Positions 27,103 through 36,788 of a stretch of DNA of 64,000 bases are shown here, piece by piece (within the stretch, counting starts at the first letter, position 1; every line of letters starts with the position of its first letter). Below the pieces are notes generated by a model, which did not search any database, was not told the origin of the DNA, and saw only the letters and a list, made by a program, of their open reading frames with translations. Source of the DNA: Marinibium conchae (lineage in GTDB: Bacteria > Pseudomonadota > Gammaproteobacteria > Enterobacterales > Alteromonadaceae); contig NZ_JADNRN010000003.1 of assembly GCF_015595035.1 (NCBI RefSeq), positions 248,001 through 312,000 of the forward strand. Direction: 5' to 3'. The translations under genes were made by a program, and so were the position numbers.

Positions 27103-27180
27103 TTACATCCAGTCGTCCACACCATATTTATTTAATATTGAGCGCAAAGTACCGTCGCTACGCATGGCGTTAATTGCCTT
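27103..27180 (-). pseudogene. Tail of a bacterial extracellular solute-binding protein (SBP_bac_3-like)
   Basis: In another frame from the GGDEF-EAL stop codon, 25 codons read KAINAMRSDGTLRSILNKYG and then VDDWM before a TAA (27103-27105). This is the typical last helix of periplasmic amino-acid-binding proteins. It overlaps the last codons of the GGDEF-EAL gene. The likely history is a deletion that joined the two gene ends. Being short, it is a moderate call. Confidence 0.45.
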
Positions 27181-28996
27181 TAAGAAAATCTGCAAAACGC
27201 GCTGCATTCATTGGTTTATTCCACAGATAACCTTGCCCGTAATGGCAAGCCATGTTCCGCAGTTTGTCTCTACTTTCTTCAGTCTCTATACCTTCAGCAA
27301 TTATTGCCATATCAAGAGATTTAGACATTTGGATCATACTCTCAACCAAGGCTAAATCATGACTTGATTCGTGTATTTTACTGATGAAGCTGCGATCAAT
27401 CTTTAAAATACTAATATCATTTTTATGCAGGTAGCCTAAATTTGAATACCCTGTACCAAAGTCATCAACCGCTATTTTTACGCCCATTTTCACTAGTTTT
27501 GAAACGGTATCGCTAAACTTGTTTTTAATATCAAACAATAAAGACTCTGTGAGTTCCAAAGTAAGATATTTTCCGTCGAGCTTATTCTCTTCTAGTACGG
27601 TTTTGACTAACTCTGCAAAATTGCCTCGGTGGAACTGAATGGCAGATACATTAACCGCAATCGACATATCTTCAAAGCCATTTTGATGCCAAGATTTACA
27701 GGTTTTTACTGCTTCACTTAATACCCATGCGCCGATTTCTTGAATACGCCCAGAACGCTCAGCGATAGGTATGAATTCATCAGGGTACATATCTTTAATG
27801 CTTGGGTGATGCCAACGAAGTAGCGCCTCAGCAGACATTACTTTACCATCGCTCAAGCGTTGGGTGCTTTGGTAATGTAGCTCAAATTCATTGTTGCTAA
27901 GTGCATTTCGTAGTGCCTGAGCAATCTTTAAATAACGAGCGCTATTACTTTGCATTTCGGTTGAATAATATTGGTAGGCATTGCGGCCAGACTCCTTAGC
28001 AGCATACATCGCTAGGTCAGCTTTTTTATATAGTTCTTCGAAGCTTGTCGCATCCGTCGGTGCAACCGAAATACCAATTGAAACTGTTGGAGATACCTGC
28101 GCATGCTCTATTGAAATAGTTTCGCTGAGGCCTTTTACCAGCTTTTCGGCCAATGCAGATTCGTGATCAAAGCGTTCGTTTCTTTCATGCATCGCCACTA
28201 CAACAAACTCATCGCCGCCAAAACGACATGCAGTATCAGTGTCGCGTATCGAGTTTTGCAAACGTTGAGCAATAGCTTTTAGTAACTCATCCCCAGTAGC
28301 ATGACCATAAGTGTCATTTATGGTTTTAAAATTATCTAAATCAATAAACAATAATGAGGTTTCAAAGCCCTCACGGTTACCAATTTTGAGTCTTTCTTCG
28401 AATATCTGCTGCGCTAAAATACGATTGGGAAGGCCAGTTAAAGGGTCATGATTTTGTAGGCGAAAAATCTCGCGCTGAGACTTTTTTACCTTTTCATTTT
28501 CGGCAGACAAATTATTTAGGAGTCTATGAATACTGACGAATGCAACGTATGCACTTGCACTCACCATTATCAGCATAATACTTAGAACAATGGCAGAATC
28601 GAGATCCGAGGCATTTGTCGGATGAGTATAAATACCGTATTCATTTACAAGCCCTATTGCCAACACGTTTACAATTATAAAAACGAGCAACCAACGAGCG
28701 AGCGTAAAGCTAGAAATCATCACAGCAAAAATCAAAAAGCCGGGAAAGGCAATAATCGCTTCATCGAATAAGCCTTCATTTCTCCACATAAAAAAGCACG
28801 TAAAACCTGTCGATGCAGCTAGGAACAATGCCGAGCCCATTTTTACACTTTTTAATTTAGCCAAGTAGTAACAAGCAAAATAAGCGACTAAAGCAATGCA
28901 CAGAACAGCAAAGGTAAGGTATTTACCCACATAGAGAAAATAGAAATTGAACAAAGCAATACAAGCAATGCACACAAATATTATTCGTTTAAACAT
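27170..28996 (-). CDS. Membrane GGDEF-EAL protein (c-di-GMP synthesis/hydrolysis)
   Basis: From the ATG at 28996 the protein has 608 residues: about six membrane helices (1-180), a GGDEF domain with CRFGGDEFVVV and an RxxD inhibitory site (RDTD) five residues before it, and an EAL domain (EALLRWHH, TLELTES, DDFGTGYSNLGY, AEGIETEE). All key catalytic residues of both domains are present, so it could make or degrade cyclic di-GMP. The frame stays open to a TTG at 29143, but that extension precedes the first helix and has no ribosome site. The C-terminal end abuts a foreign gene tail. Confidence 0.9.
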   Translation of the reverse strand: MFKRIIFVCIACIALFNFYFLYVGKYLTFAVLCIALVAYFACYYLAKLKSVKMGSALFLAASTGFTCFFMWRNEGLFDEAIIAFPGFLIFAVMISSFTLARWLLVFIIVNVLAIGLVNEYGIYTHPTNASDLDSAIVLSIMLIMVSASAYVAFVSIHRLLNNLSAENEKVKKSQREIFRLQNHDPLTGLPNRILAQQIFEERLKIGNREGFETSLLFIDLDNFKTINDTYGHATGDELLKAIAQRLQNSIRDTDTACRFGGDEFVVVAMHERNERFDHESALAEKLVKGLSETISIEHAQVSPTVSIGISVAPTDATSFEELYKKADLAMYAAKESGRNAYQYYSTEMQSNSARYLKIAQALRNALSNNEFELHYQSTQRLSDGKVMSAEALLRWHHPSIKDMYPDEFIPIAERSGRIQEIGAWVLSEAVKTCKSWHQNGFEDMSIAVNVSAIQFHRGNFAELVKTVLEENKLDGKYLTLELTESLLFDIKNKFSDTVSKLVKMGVKIAVDDFGTGYSNLGYLHKNDISILKIDRSFISKIHESSHDLALVESMIQMSKSLDMAIIAEGIETEESRDKLRNMACHYGQGYLWNKPMNAARFADFLKGN

Positions 28997-29293
28997 TTCT
29001 AGCCTAAACTGCAAAATTGGCTCACTTTCAAACGAACTCACGGAAAATAGGGAACTGATTTGTTGAAGTTTTTTGAGGATAATAAGCACTGCCTGTCGCT
29101 CCTGATAAGCGCTCAGAGTATGATGGAATAATAAGCAATTCAAGCAATAAACCCTATTTCTGTTGACTTATGTCAGTATGCCGTTAGTGAAAGGTCAGAA
29201 AGGTAAGCGTCGCTCAAAGGACGTTAGTAGTAACAGCAAAGACATGAAGCATTTGTTACCATGCTGCTAACGCTGATAGAGGAAGGATACTTA

Positions 29294-29917
29294 ATGTCGA
29301 ATGTGCAAGCTCCATACTTTCACGGCCTACTTTTAGCCGCAGGTGCAAGCAGACGATTTGGTCAGGCGAAACAGCTCGCAAAACTTAACGGTCAATCGCT
29401 TATTAGGCTTGCGATTGAAGGCTTTTCTAATTCAAACCTACACTCTTTCACAGTTGTTTTAGGCGCAAATAGTGAAGCCATTCGAAATGAAATAGACGAT
29501 AAGGTTAACATTCTCTTCGCTGAAAATTGGCATTATGGAATGGGGGCAAGCATTGCCGATAGTATACAAAAATTGCCAGAAGCATGCAGTCATGTACTAA
29601 TTGGCTTGGCTGATCAGGTGGCAATTCGCGAGAAGCAGTGTAATCTGTTAATAGAGAGGGCGACAAAACATCCTAGTTGTATTGTTGCAAGCCGTTTTCA
29701 TCATGCTGGGAAAGAGCGAATTGGCGCGCCTGCGATTTTTCCCAGAAGTATTTTTCCAGATTTAGCAACATTGCGCGCTGACAAGGGTGCAAAAGATATT
29801 ATTGCCAACGCAGTAGACGTGATCGAGGTAGATATGGCCGAGGCCAGTATTGATGTCGACACGCCGAGCGACTTACTGCAAGTACAAGCTTCTTTGGAAG
29901 CTAAAAAACGAGTATAA
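29294..29917 (+). CDS. MocA-like molybdenum cofactor nucleotidyltransferase
   Basis: The 207-residue protein has the NTP-transferase signature [20 protein letters not shown] at its start, then GLADQVAI and GAPAIFP. This is the MobA/MocA family, where MocA makes molybdopterin cytosine dinucleotide for hydroxylases of the xanthine-oxidase family. The ATG at 29294 is preceded by GAGGAAGGA and is preferred over the upstream ATG at 29261. It ends 10 bp before the 2Fe-2S subunit gene, so it is very likely the dedicated cofactor enzyme of this operon. Confidence 0.88.
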   Translation: MSNVQAPYFHGLLLAAGASRRFGQAKQLAKLNGQSLIRLAIEGFSNSNLHSFTVVLGANSEAIRNEIDDKVNILFAENWHYGMGASIADSIQKLPEACSHVLIGLADQVAIREKQCNLLIERATKHPSCIVASRFHHAGKERIGAPAIFPRSIFPDLATLRADKGAKDIIANAVDVIEVDMAEASIDVDTPSDLLQVQASLEAKKRV

Positions 29918-29927
29918 AGGACATAAC

Positions 29928-30464
29928 ATGATCAGTTTTACCTTGAACAACAATCCCATAGAAGTTGACGCCGACCCCAGTATGCCTCTACTTTGGGCTT
30001 TGCGCGATGTGCTAGACATGACCGGAACCAAATACGGTTGTGGTATTGCTCAATGTGGTGCTTGCACAGTGCATATGGATGGTAGCCCTATTCGCTCTTG
30101 TGTTATGCCGTTGTCGGCAATCTCTGGTAAAAAGATCACGACTATTGAAGGCTTGCCTAAAGATGCCAGTCATCCGGTTCAGCAAGCATGGTTAGACAAC
30201 AATGTGCCACAGTGCGGATACTGCCAATCGGGTCAAATCATGGCGGCAGTTGCCTTGCTTGAGTCTAATCCAAATCCGAGTGACGAAGCAATTGATACAG
30301 CTATGCAAGGTAATATTTGCCGTTGCGGCACCTATCCTCGAATAAAGGCTGCTATCAAAGACGCTGCAGCCATGCAATCGGGCAAACAAGCCAGCCAACA
30401 TGCTGAAAGCCCAGCGCAACATTTTGACTTCAACTTAGCTAAAAATGTGGGAGATAACGCATGA
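29928..30464 (+). CDS. 2Fe-2S subunit of a molybdenum hydroxylase
   Basis: The 178-residue protein has a plant-type ferredoxin domain ([12 protein letters not shown] with an earlier YGC) and a C-terminal four-helix 2Fe-2S domain (CGYCQSGQ and [12 protein letters not shown]). This is the small subunit of isoquinoline 1-oxidoreductase-like or aldehyde dehydrogenases, passing electrons from the Mo centre. AAAGGA precedes the ATG at 29928. The stop overlaps the start of the large subunit (ATGA), so the two are translated together. Confidence 0.93.
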   Translation: MISFTLNNNPIEVDADPSMPLLWALRDVLDMTGTKYGCGIAQCGACTVHMDGSPIRSCVMPLSAISGKKITTIEGLPKDASHPVQQAWLDNNVPQCGYCQSGQIMAAVALLESNPNPSDEAIDTAMQGNICRCGTYPRIKAAIKDAAAMQSGKQASQHAESPAQHFDFNLAKNVGDNA

Positions 30465-32719
30465 GCCGCCCTCTACAAGAATCACCTAAAGCGCTAAGCC
30501 GCAGAGCTTTTCTTAAAATGACTGGCCTAAGCGCAACAGGTCTAGTACTCGGTTCAATGCTTCCAGTAAGTTTACCAGCTTGGGCTCACACCAGTGAAAA
30601 CCATAGTAAAGACCTAAATTTGTTTGTGAGTATTGAGCACAACGGCCAAGTCAATATTATTTGTCATCGCAGTGAAATGGGCCAAGGTATCCGCACCAGT
30701 ATTCCACAAATTGTCGCCGACGAACTTTGCGTAAACTGGGAAGACGTCAATGTGGTTCAAGGCTTAGCCAATGAAGCGTATGGAAGCCAGAATACCGATG
30801 GTTCGCGCTCTATTCGTAACTTCTACACGAAGATGCGTGAAATGGGTGCGATGGCGCGGACGATGTTAGAGCAAGCTGCGGCTGATCAATGGCAAGTGCC
30901 TTTAGACGAGGTATTCGCAAAAGACAGCTTTGTGGTGCACAAAGCAAGTGGCAAGCGCATATCTTTTGGCTCTCTTGCTGATGCCGCTGCCAAGGTCACA
31001 GCGCCAGCGGTTGATAGCCTCACTTACAAGTCGAAAAAAGACTTTAAATACATTGGCAAGCCAATGCAAATTATCGACTTACCCGATATTGTTACGGGAA
31101 ACACAGTATTTGGCCAAGATATTAAACTTGAAGGCATGCTATATGCCAGTATTGAGCGTAACCCAGTTGTGGGTTCAAAAGTTGAAGGCTTTGATAAAAC
31201 CGCCGCGACAAAAGTTAAGGGGGTGGTAGATGTGTATCAAATGCCTACACAACCAAGCCCTGTTCTCTTCAATCCTATGAATGGTGTCGCTGTTATTGCC
31301 AACAATACATGGGCTGCATTGCAAGGCAGAAAGGCGCTGAATATCACCTGGGGAGCAAGTGAACATTCGAGCCACAACTCTGAGCAATATTTAACAGAGC
31401 TCAATAAGCGAATAGTTAATAAAGGCAAATCTATTCGCGCTAGAGGCGATGCCTATCAAGCGATAGAGAAAGCCGCGAAAACCCACTCTGCTACCTATAC
31501 AATGCCCTACTTAGTGCATGCGCCAATGGAGCCACCTGCGGCAACGGCAGTCTTTAAGGATGGCCATTGTGAAATATGGGCATGTACTCAAACGCCTCAA
31601 AGCACACAGCAAAATGTTGCGGGTGCATTAGGCATCGAAAAAGACAAAGTAAAAATCAACGTAACCTTATTAGGCGGCGCATTCGGCCGCAAGTCAAAGC
31701 CTGATTTTTCAATAGAAGCTGCTCTGCTTGCAAAGCACACCGGTAAACCCGTGAAGGTTGTATGGAGCCGTGAAGACGATATCAAACAAGGCTACTATCA
31801 CGCTATCAGCTCACAGCATTTCATTGCGGGTATGAATGATAAGAATCAAGTCGAATCTTGGGTTCAGCGTACGGCTTTCCCCAGTATTAGCTGGACTTTC
31901 AATGGAAGTGCCGACGAACCATCCGACGGCGAGCTTAGCTTGGGTTTTGGCGATGTGCCATTTGCCGTGAGCAATCTAAGTTGTGAAACTCACAAAGCGC
32001 CTGCGCATTTGCGTATTGGGTGGGTTCGTTCGGTCAGTAATATTCAGCATGCATTCGCGCAAGGGAGTTTTGTAGACGAGCTTGCTGTAGCTGCAAACAT
32101 ACCAGCCCACGATATGTGGCAACAATTGCTAGGCGAAGACAGAAAAGTTGACCCAACGAAAGAAGGCTTCAAGTATGGCAATTATGGCGAGCCACTCGAC
32201 AACTTTCCTATAGATACCAAACGCCTAAAGCACGTACTGAACGATGTAGTCAGTAAATCAGGAGCAAATAAGGCCACCGCAGAAGGTGAGGCTTGGGGCA
32301 TTAGTGCGCATCGAAGCTTTGTTAGCTATGTTGCCGTGGCAACTAAAGTTCGTGTAAAAAATGGCAAAGTGGAAGTACTCGAAATGCATTCTAGTATTGA
32401 TGCGGGCACTATAGTGAACCCTGACCGCGTTCGCTCACAGCAAGAAGGCTCGATGATCTTTGGCTTATCGTTAGCGCTAATGGGTGAGATTACGGTTAAA
32501 GATGGCGCTGTACAACAATCAAACTATAGCGACTATCAGGTTTTAAGAATGCCGCAAAGCCCTAAAATTGTTAGCTATATCGTAGAATCTGACGAAATCC
32601 CAGGTGGTGTTGGCGAGCCAGGCACACCGCCGGTTGCTGCCAGTTTAGCAAACGCTATCTATCGAGCGTCAGGTAAACGCATTCGCGACCTGCCGGTGAA
32701 TAAACATTTCACGGTATAA
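30461..32719 (+). CDS. Molybdopterin-binding subunit, isoquinoline 1-oxidoreductase/aldehyde dehydrogenase type
   Basis: The 752-residue protein has a twin-arginine signal ([12 protein letters not shown]), so the complex is exported folded to the periplasm. The Mo-binding body shows GQGIRT, the [10 protein letters not shown] motif and the catalytic glutamate region [10 protein letters not shown] near the end. This is the IorB-like branch of the xanthine-oxidase family, which works without a separate FAD subunit. The substrate (an aldehyde or N-heterocycle) cannot be told from sequence. It is operonic with MocA and the 2Fe-2S subunit. Confidence 0.9.
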   Translation: MSRPLQESPKALSRRAFLKMTGLSATGLVLGSMLPVSLPAWAHTSENHSKDLNLFVSIEHNGQVNIICHRSEMGQGIRTSIPQIVADELCVNWEDVNVVQGLANEAYGSQNTDGSRSIRNFYTKMREMGAMARTMLEQAAADQWQVPLDEVFAKDSFVVHKASGKRISFGSLADAAAKVTAPAVDSLTYKSKKDFKYIGKPMQIIDLPDIVTGNTVFGQDIKLEGMLYASIERNPVVGSKVEGFDKTAATKVKGVVDVYQMPTQPSPVLFNPMNGVAVIANNTWAALQGRKALNITWGASEHSSHNSEQYLTELNKRIVNKGKSIRARGDAYQAIEKAAKTHSATYTMPYLVHAPMEPPAATAVFKDGHCEIWACTQTPQSTQQNVAGALGIEKDKVKINVTLLGGAFGRKSKPDFSIEAALLAKHTGKPVKVVWSREDDIKQGYYHAISSQHFIAGMNDKNQVESWVQRTAFPSISWTFNGSADEPSDGELSLGFGDVPFAVSNLSCETHKAPAHLRIGWVRSVSNIQHAFAQGSFVDELAVAANIPAHDMWQQLLGEDRKVDPTKEGFKYGNYGEPLDNFPIDTKRLKHVLNDVVSKSGANKATAEGEAWGISAHRSFVSYVAVATKVRVKNGKVEVLEMHSSIDAGTIVNPDRVRSQQEGSMIFGLSLALMGEITVKDGAVQQSNYSDYQVLRMPQSPKIVSYIVESDEIPGGVGEPGTPPVAASLANAIYRASGKRIRDLPVNKHFTV

Positions 32720-32761
32720 ATACGTACTAGTTTCATTGGCATGACATAAGCAAGGCATAAG

Positions 32762-33844
32762 ATGCGTATAATAGTAGGTAATCGGGTTGTAAATAGTGCA
32801 ACTTTCAATAGTCATTTCACTCGCCTATGTGCGTTGCTTTTGGTTCTTTCGCCATGCGCTGCGTACGCGAATGAATCGAGCGAAGCCTCAATAGAGCGCA
32901 GCGCTGTCTCAGCGTCAGCTATTTCTAGTGTTAAAACTGAGGTATTAGAAGCAGATAACGGAGTGTCGCTAGGCAATGATGTTGGTGAAGCAGACATTCG
33001 AATCGAACGCTCTCTAACAGGCTTTGAAGGGGTGAATGAAGAGCTTTCGCTATGGGAGCTAGGCGCTGGCGGTGGCTCTTTCAACACGGCAAAATACCCT
33101 GCATCCGGCGATTCACGCTTCAACACTGCAGTATTACCATTTATCGTATATCGTGGCGATACATTCCGTATTGGTGATGGCGGCGGCGCGCGCGCGGTTG
33201 TTGTTGAACAAAAGAACTTTGAGGTTGATTTCTCTTTTGGCGCGGCGCTTCCCTCTGATAGCGAAGACAACACAGCGCGTGAAGGTATGCCTGAGCTTGA
33301 TTTCCTATTAGAAATAGGGCCTCAGGCTATCTATATGTTGGGTAATTATGACTTTGACAAAAATGCGGCCGGTGACTCTACCGGTACAGATTACGGAAAG
33401 GGCCGCTTAGATTTGCGCCTGCAAGCGAGGGCGGTATTTTCAACCGACTTTGGCAGCATAGACGATCGAGGTTTTATTTTAGAGCCCCAAATTTCCTATC
33501 AACATCGTGGCTTTAAGCATCCTGATACAGCCTTAACGCTATCCGTTGGTGCTATTTTTGCAACTGAGAGAACCCATGATTATTTTTACGAAGTGGCACC
33601 TGAATTTGCCACTGCAGAGCGCCCAGCCTACGATGCTAAATCAGGCTATTTAGGCTCAGAGCTTTCTTTAGGGCTTTCATTTAGAGTGAATAAAGACATA
33701 CGTGCATTTATTGGAAGTTCTGCCCAGTTTCACAGTAGGGCTGCTAACAAAGACAGTCCATTATTTGAGAAAGAGGTAACTTATACGATAGGGGCAGCCT
33801 TTGTCTGGCGTTTTTATAAAAGTGAGCGAAAAGCTAATTGGTAA
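32762..33844 (+). CDS. MipA/OmpV-family outer-membrane protein
   Basis: The 360-residue protein has a signal peptide ending near AYA and an acidic, low-complexity stretch of about 55 residues. A MipA/OmpV beta barrel follows (WELGAGGG, FIVYRGDTFRI, EQKNFEVDFSFG, FLLEIGPQAIYML, ending FVWRFYKSER). Members scaffold peptidoglycan synthases or act as outer-membrane channels. It starts 42 bp after the Mo subunit with AAGG before the ATG, so it may be co-transcribed. The long acidic leader is unusual for the family. Confidence 0.82.
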   Translation: MRIIVGNRVVNSATFNSHFTRLCALLLVLSPCAAYANESSEASIERSAVSASAISSVKTEVLEADNGVSLGNDVGEADIRIERSLTGFEGVNEELSLWELGAGGGSFNTAKYPASGDSRFNTAVLPFIVYRGDTFRIGDGGGARAVVVEQKNFEVDFSFGAALPSDSEDNTAREGMPELDFLLEIGPQAIYMLGNYDFDKNAAGDSTGTDYGKGRLDLRLQARAVFSTDFGSIDDRGFILEPQISYQHRGFKHPDTALTLSVGAIFATERTHDYFYEVAPEFATAERPAYDAKSGYLGSELSLGLSFRVNKDIRAFIGSSAQFHSRAANKDSPLFEKEVTYTIGAAFVWRFYKSERKANW

Positions 33845-34003
33845 ACAATCTTTGGGCTTCGTTCGCCATGCCTGCGTTGCCCACTAGAGCTATATGGAGC
33901 AAGGGTTAATTTCGTTTCTGCTACTTCATAATTAACGCGATCAACAATACAAACACAAGCAGCTTATACTGGTAGCATGACGTAAGCTTAACAAGGAAAA
34001 AGC

Positions 34004-34483
34004 ATGACAGCTCTACACAAATACATTGGCATCATTATTACACTATTGATGCTTTCGGCATGTGCCACTCTCCAACCTCACTTTGAAGAGCCTGACATAA
34101 AAGTGAGTTCGTTCAGATTGTTGCCGGGTAACACGGTCAACCCCACTTTTGAAATTGGCTTGAACATCAGTAATCCAAACGATTTTGCGTTAGATGTAAA
34201 AGGGCTGTCATACAGTGCGAGCATCAAAGGCAACCAGGTGTTCTCAGGAGTCACAAATCAAATACCCAAAATTGCGGGTTATGGAAGTGAAAATATTAGC
34301 TTAACTGGGCAGGCTGACCTTTTTGGTGGTTTGTCACTCGTCGTCGATTTACTGCAGCAGAAAAATTTAGATAAACCCATCGAATACGAACTTGAGGTGA
34401 AAATCAGTTTGGGTGGCGTGATATTTCCGATTTATGTGACAAAAACTGGGGAAATTCTATTACCTCAGAATAGTCGGAGTTAA
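34004..34483 (+). CDS. LEA type 2 (LEA14/WHy) lipoprotein
   Basis: The 159-residue protein has a lipobox (MLSAC) and one LEA14-like beta-sandwich domain, with FEIGLNISNPNDFALDVKGL and SASIKGNQVFSG. Bacterial LEA14 lipoproteins are widespread in proteobacteria, and their function is poorly known; a stress or envelope role is often suggested. AAGGAAAA precedes the ATG. It stands alone before the ABC operon promoter. Confidence 0.82.
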   Translation: MTALHKYIGIIITLLMLSACATLQPHFEEPDIKVSSFRLLPGNTVNPTFEIGLNISNPNDFALDVKGLSYSASIKGNQVFSGVTNQIPKIAGYGSENISLTGQADLFGGLSLVVDLLQQKNLDKPIEYELEVKISLGGVIFPIYVTKTGEILLPQNSRS

Positions 34484-34495
34484 TACCAAAAAAGC

Positions 34496-34550
34496 TTGAT
34501 ACATTAGACCGTTATAATATAACATTACTGTTATATTATAACATCAAGGA
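34496..34550 (+). promoter_or_regulatory. Promoter with twin 13-bp palindromic operators before the ABC/TonB operon
   Basis: Two nearly identical palindromes, GTTATA-A-TATAAC (34511-34523) and GTTATA-T-TATAAC (34530-34542), lie with centres 19 bp apart. Together they form a perfect inverted repeat with 14-bp arms. A TTGATA -35 (34496-34501) and a TATAAC -10 (34518-34523) with 16-bp spacing overlap the first palindrome. AAGGA follows at 34546-34550. A repressor bound here would block the promoter; no adjacent regulator gene is seen. Confidence 0.65.
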
Positions 34551-34557
34551 ATGTATC

Positions 34558-35304
34558 GTGACCAACTCTGGCTCATCAGCGAAGTATTTGCTCGAAGCGA
34601 AATCTCTATGCGTTAGTATCGACAACAAAAATATTTTATCTTCCTTAAGTTTCAGTGTCGCGAAAGGCGAAGTTTATGCTTTGCTCGGCGGAAATGGAGC
34701 TGGTAAATCGTCTACCCTAAAAACCTTTTTAGGGTTTAATCTGCCCTCAAGCGGTAAAGTACTTATTGATGGTGACGAAGTAAACGAATCGCTTGATAAA
34801 GTAAGACGGAAAACAGCCTACCTGCCAGAAAACGCGACGCTATACCCCCATCTTACCGCACGAGAAAATGTAGAGTATTTCTTGTCGTTAGCCGAAATAA
34901 GTAAATCACAAAGTGAAATAGACAAGGCTTTCGAACGAGTTTCTTTACAAAACGACGCTCGCGATAAACAGCTACAAACCTTTTCAAAAGGAATGCGACA
35001 AAAAACTGCAATTGCCTTAGCCATTCTAAGAAATGCGCCCATATTTTTACTCGATGAACCAACATCAGGGCTCGATCCGGTTGCTATCGATGAATTCAAC
35101 AACTTAGTAAGAGAGCTGGCAACAAGTGGCGCAACTGTGCTCATGGTAACCCACGATGTTTATGGCGCGTGTCAGGTTGCTAATCGCATTGGTTTGCTTC
35201 GACATGGAGAGCTAGTTGGTCAGTTTGAAGCAAAGCAAAATGAAAAAATAGACACTGAGCTAGTGCATGCGGCGTTCGCGCAGCGCCAAACTTCAGAGGT
35301 CTAA
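34558..35304 (+). CDS. ABC transporter ATP-binding protein (ABC-2 exporter type)
   Basis: The 248-residue ATPase has Walker A GGNGAGKSS, the signature FSKGMRQKT, Walker B IFLLDEPTSGLD and a switch His (VTHD). It belongs to the CcmA/NosF-like class that pairs with ABC-2 permeases. The GTG start is chosen because AAGGA lies 7 nt upstream. It is the first gene of a tight operon with two large permeases and a TonB receptor. Confidence 0.9.
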   Translation: MTNSGSSAKYLLEAKSLCVSIDNKNILSSLSFSVAKGEVYALLGGNGAGKSSTLKTFLGFNLPSSGKVLIDGDEVNESLDKVRRKTAYLPENATLYPHLTARENVEYFLSLAEISKSQSEIDKAFERVSLQNDARDKQLQTFSKGMRQKTAIALAILRNAPIFLLDEPTSGLDPVAIDEFNNLVRELATSGATVLMVTHDVYGACQVANRIGLLRHGELVGQFEAKQNEKIDTELVHAAFAQRQTSEV

Positions 35305-35309
35305 GTTCA

Positions 35310-36788
35310 ATGAGTAATCAAACTAAGGCTTCGTTAAGTATTTCGCCAGTGCTTTCAGTAGCAAAAGACGAATGGCGCTATTGGTTCCGTTCAAAACTGG
35401 CTATGTCAGTATTATTGATTGGCGTGTTACTCACCCTTTCCTCAGTCGTGGTAACGGGAATCAACATGATCGAGTTGGCTCATGAAAGAGCGGCTATGCA
35501 AAATAGTTCAGAAGATACTTTTATGGATCAGCCAGACCGTCACCCCCACCGAATGGTGCACTATGGACACTACGCCTTCAGAACACCCGCACCACTGAGT
35601 ATGCTAGATCCGGGCGTCGACGCTTATACCGGTAACTCAATATTCTTAGAAGGTCACCGTCAAAATAGCGCAATGTTTGCTGAACAAAAACAGAGTACAG
35701 GCCTGACTAAAATGGGAAATTTGTCGCCCGCCTTTATCCTTCAAGTACTCGCTCCTCTTATGCTCATTCTCATCGGTTACAGTGCCATCACGCGAGAACG
35801 TGAATCACAAACCCTAGCGTTTTTGCTCGCTCAAGGAACATCGATGTTTACCCTGCTTACAGGCAAAGGATTAGCGCTTTTTTCTATTGTGATACTTATC
35901 ATGCTACCCGTAGCAATCGCCGGATTATTTGCAATCGTGCAAGGCGAAAGCACACTGGTTGTGCTCTACTTCTTGTTCACCTACACCCTTTATTTGCTAA
36001 CTTGGACCTTGGCTATCCTGTTGTGCTCAACCCTGCTTGCTAAAAATAGTGAAAGCTTCACTGCATTAAGCTTCATTTGGATACTCTTGTGCATTGCAAT
36101 GCCGCGTATAGCAAGTACTAGCGCGTCAGTTGTCGTACCCGTGGCTGGCAAGCTAGAGACTGATTTTGCGGTACTGGCTGATTTAAGAAAGTTAGGCGAT
36201 GGACACAATGCAAACGACCCGGCGTTCAATAAGTTAAAACAGTCTTTATTTGATAAATACGAAGTAGATAAGGTAGAAGATTTACCAATTAATTTTCGCG
36301 GTGCTGTCGCCAGTGCTTCAGAAGAAGAACTCAGCAAGGTGTTAAATCGCTTCGCCGAAAAGCGCATGGAAGAGGAGTTAGCCCAAACCGAGACCGCAAG
36401 GCTATTTGGTTGGTTATCACCTCAAATTGCAGTTCGCTCCCTCTCTATGCTAACCGCAGGTTCTAGTATTGAAACGCATCATCGCTTCTTGCGAGAAACT
36501 GAAACCTTAAGGCTCGACTTTGTGCAAGCTTTGAATAAAACACACATAGAACAACTCAATTATATCGATGACATTAATCGCAATAATGGAGAAGAGGGCT
36601 GGGCAAAAGCGCGAGTCAGTGCTGAGAATTGGAAAATCATTGAAGGGTTCAAATTTACAACTGATTCTCCCGCTGTACGCATAGAGCGCGGGTTCAGCTC
36701 CTTAATACAATTACTCTTTTGGAGCGTAATGCTGGCACTTCTTTTAAGTTTAGCGTCAAAAAATTTGGCAAGGAGGGCATCGTTCTAA
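35310..36788 (+). CDS. ABC permease with large extracytoplasmic loop (DUF3526/ABC2_membrane_2 type)
   Basis: The 492-residue protein has one N-terminal helix (about 25-55), a loop of about 90 residues, several central helices (about 155-280), a soluble region of about 150 residues, and a last helix near 465-485. Permeases of this layout (DUF3526) occur as pairs with NosF-like ATPases. The substrate is unknown. It starts 5 bp after the ATPase gene and ends by sharing one base with the next start (TAATG). Confidence 0.8.
   Translation: MSNQTKASLSISPVLSVAKDEWRYWFRSKLAMSVLLIGVLLTLSSVVVTGINMIELAHERAAMQNSSEDTFMDQPDRHPHRMVHYGHYAFRTPAPLSMLDPGVDAYTGNSIFLEGHRQNSAMFAEQKQSTGLTKMGNLSPAFILQVLAPLMLILIGYSAITRERESQTLAFLLAQGTSMFTLLTGKGLALFSIVILIMLPVAIAGLFAIVQGESTLVVLYFLFTYTLYLLTWTLAILLCSTLLAKNSESFTALSFIWILLCIAMPRIASTSASVVVPVAGKLETDFAVLADLRKLGDGHNANDPAFNKLKQSLFDKYEVDKVEDLPINFRGAVASASEEELSKVLNRFAEKRMEEELAQTETARLFGWLSPQIAVRSLSMLTAGSSIETHHRFLRETETLRLDFVQALNKTHIEQLNYIDDINRNNGEEGWAKARVSAENWKIIEGFKFTTDSPAVRIERGFSSLIQLLFWSVMLALLLSLASKNLARRASF

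Noticed and set aside
29141-29143. TTG start giving a 657-residue GGDEF-EAL protein
   Set aside because: No ribosome site and no plausible N-terminal domain; the ATG at 28996 lies directly before the first membrane helix.
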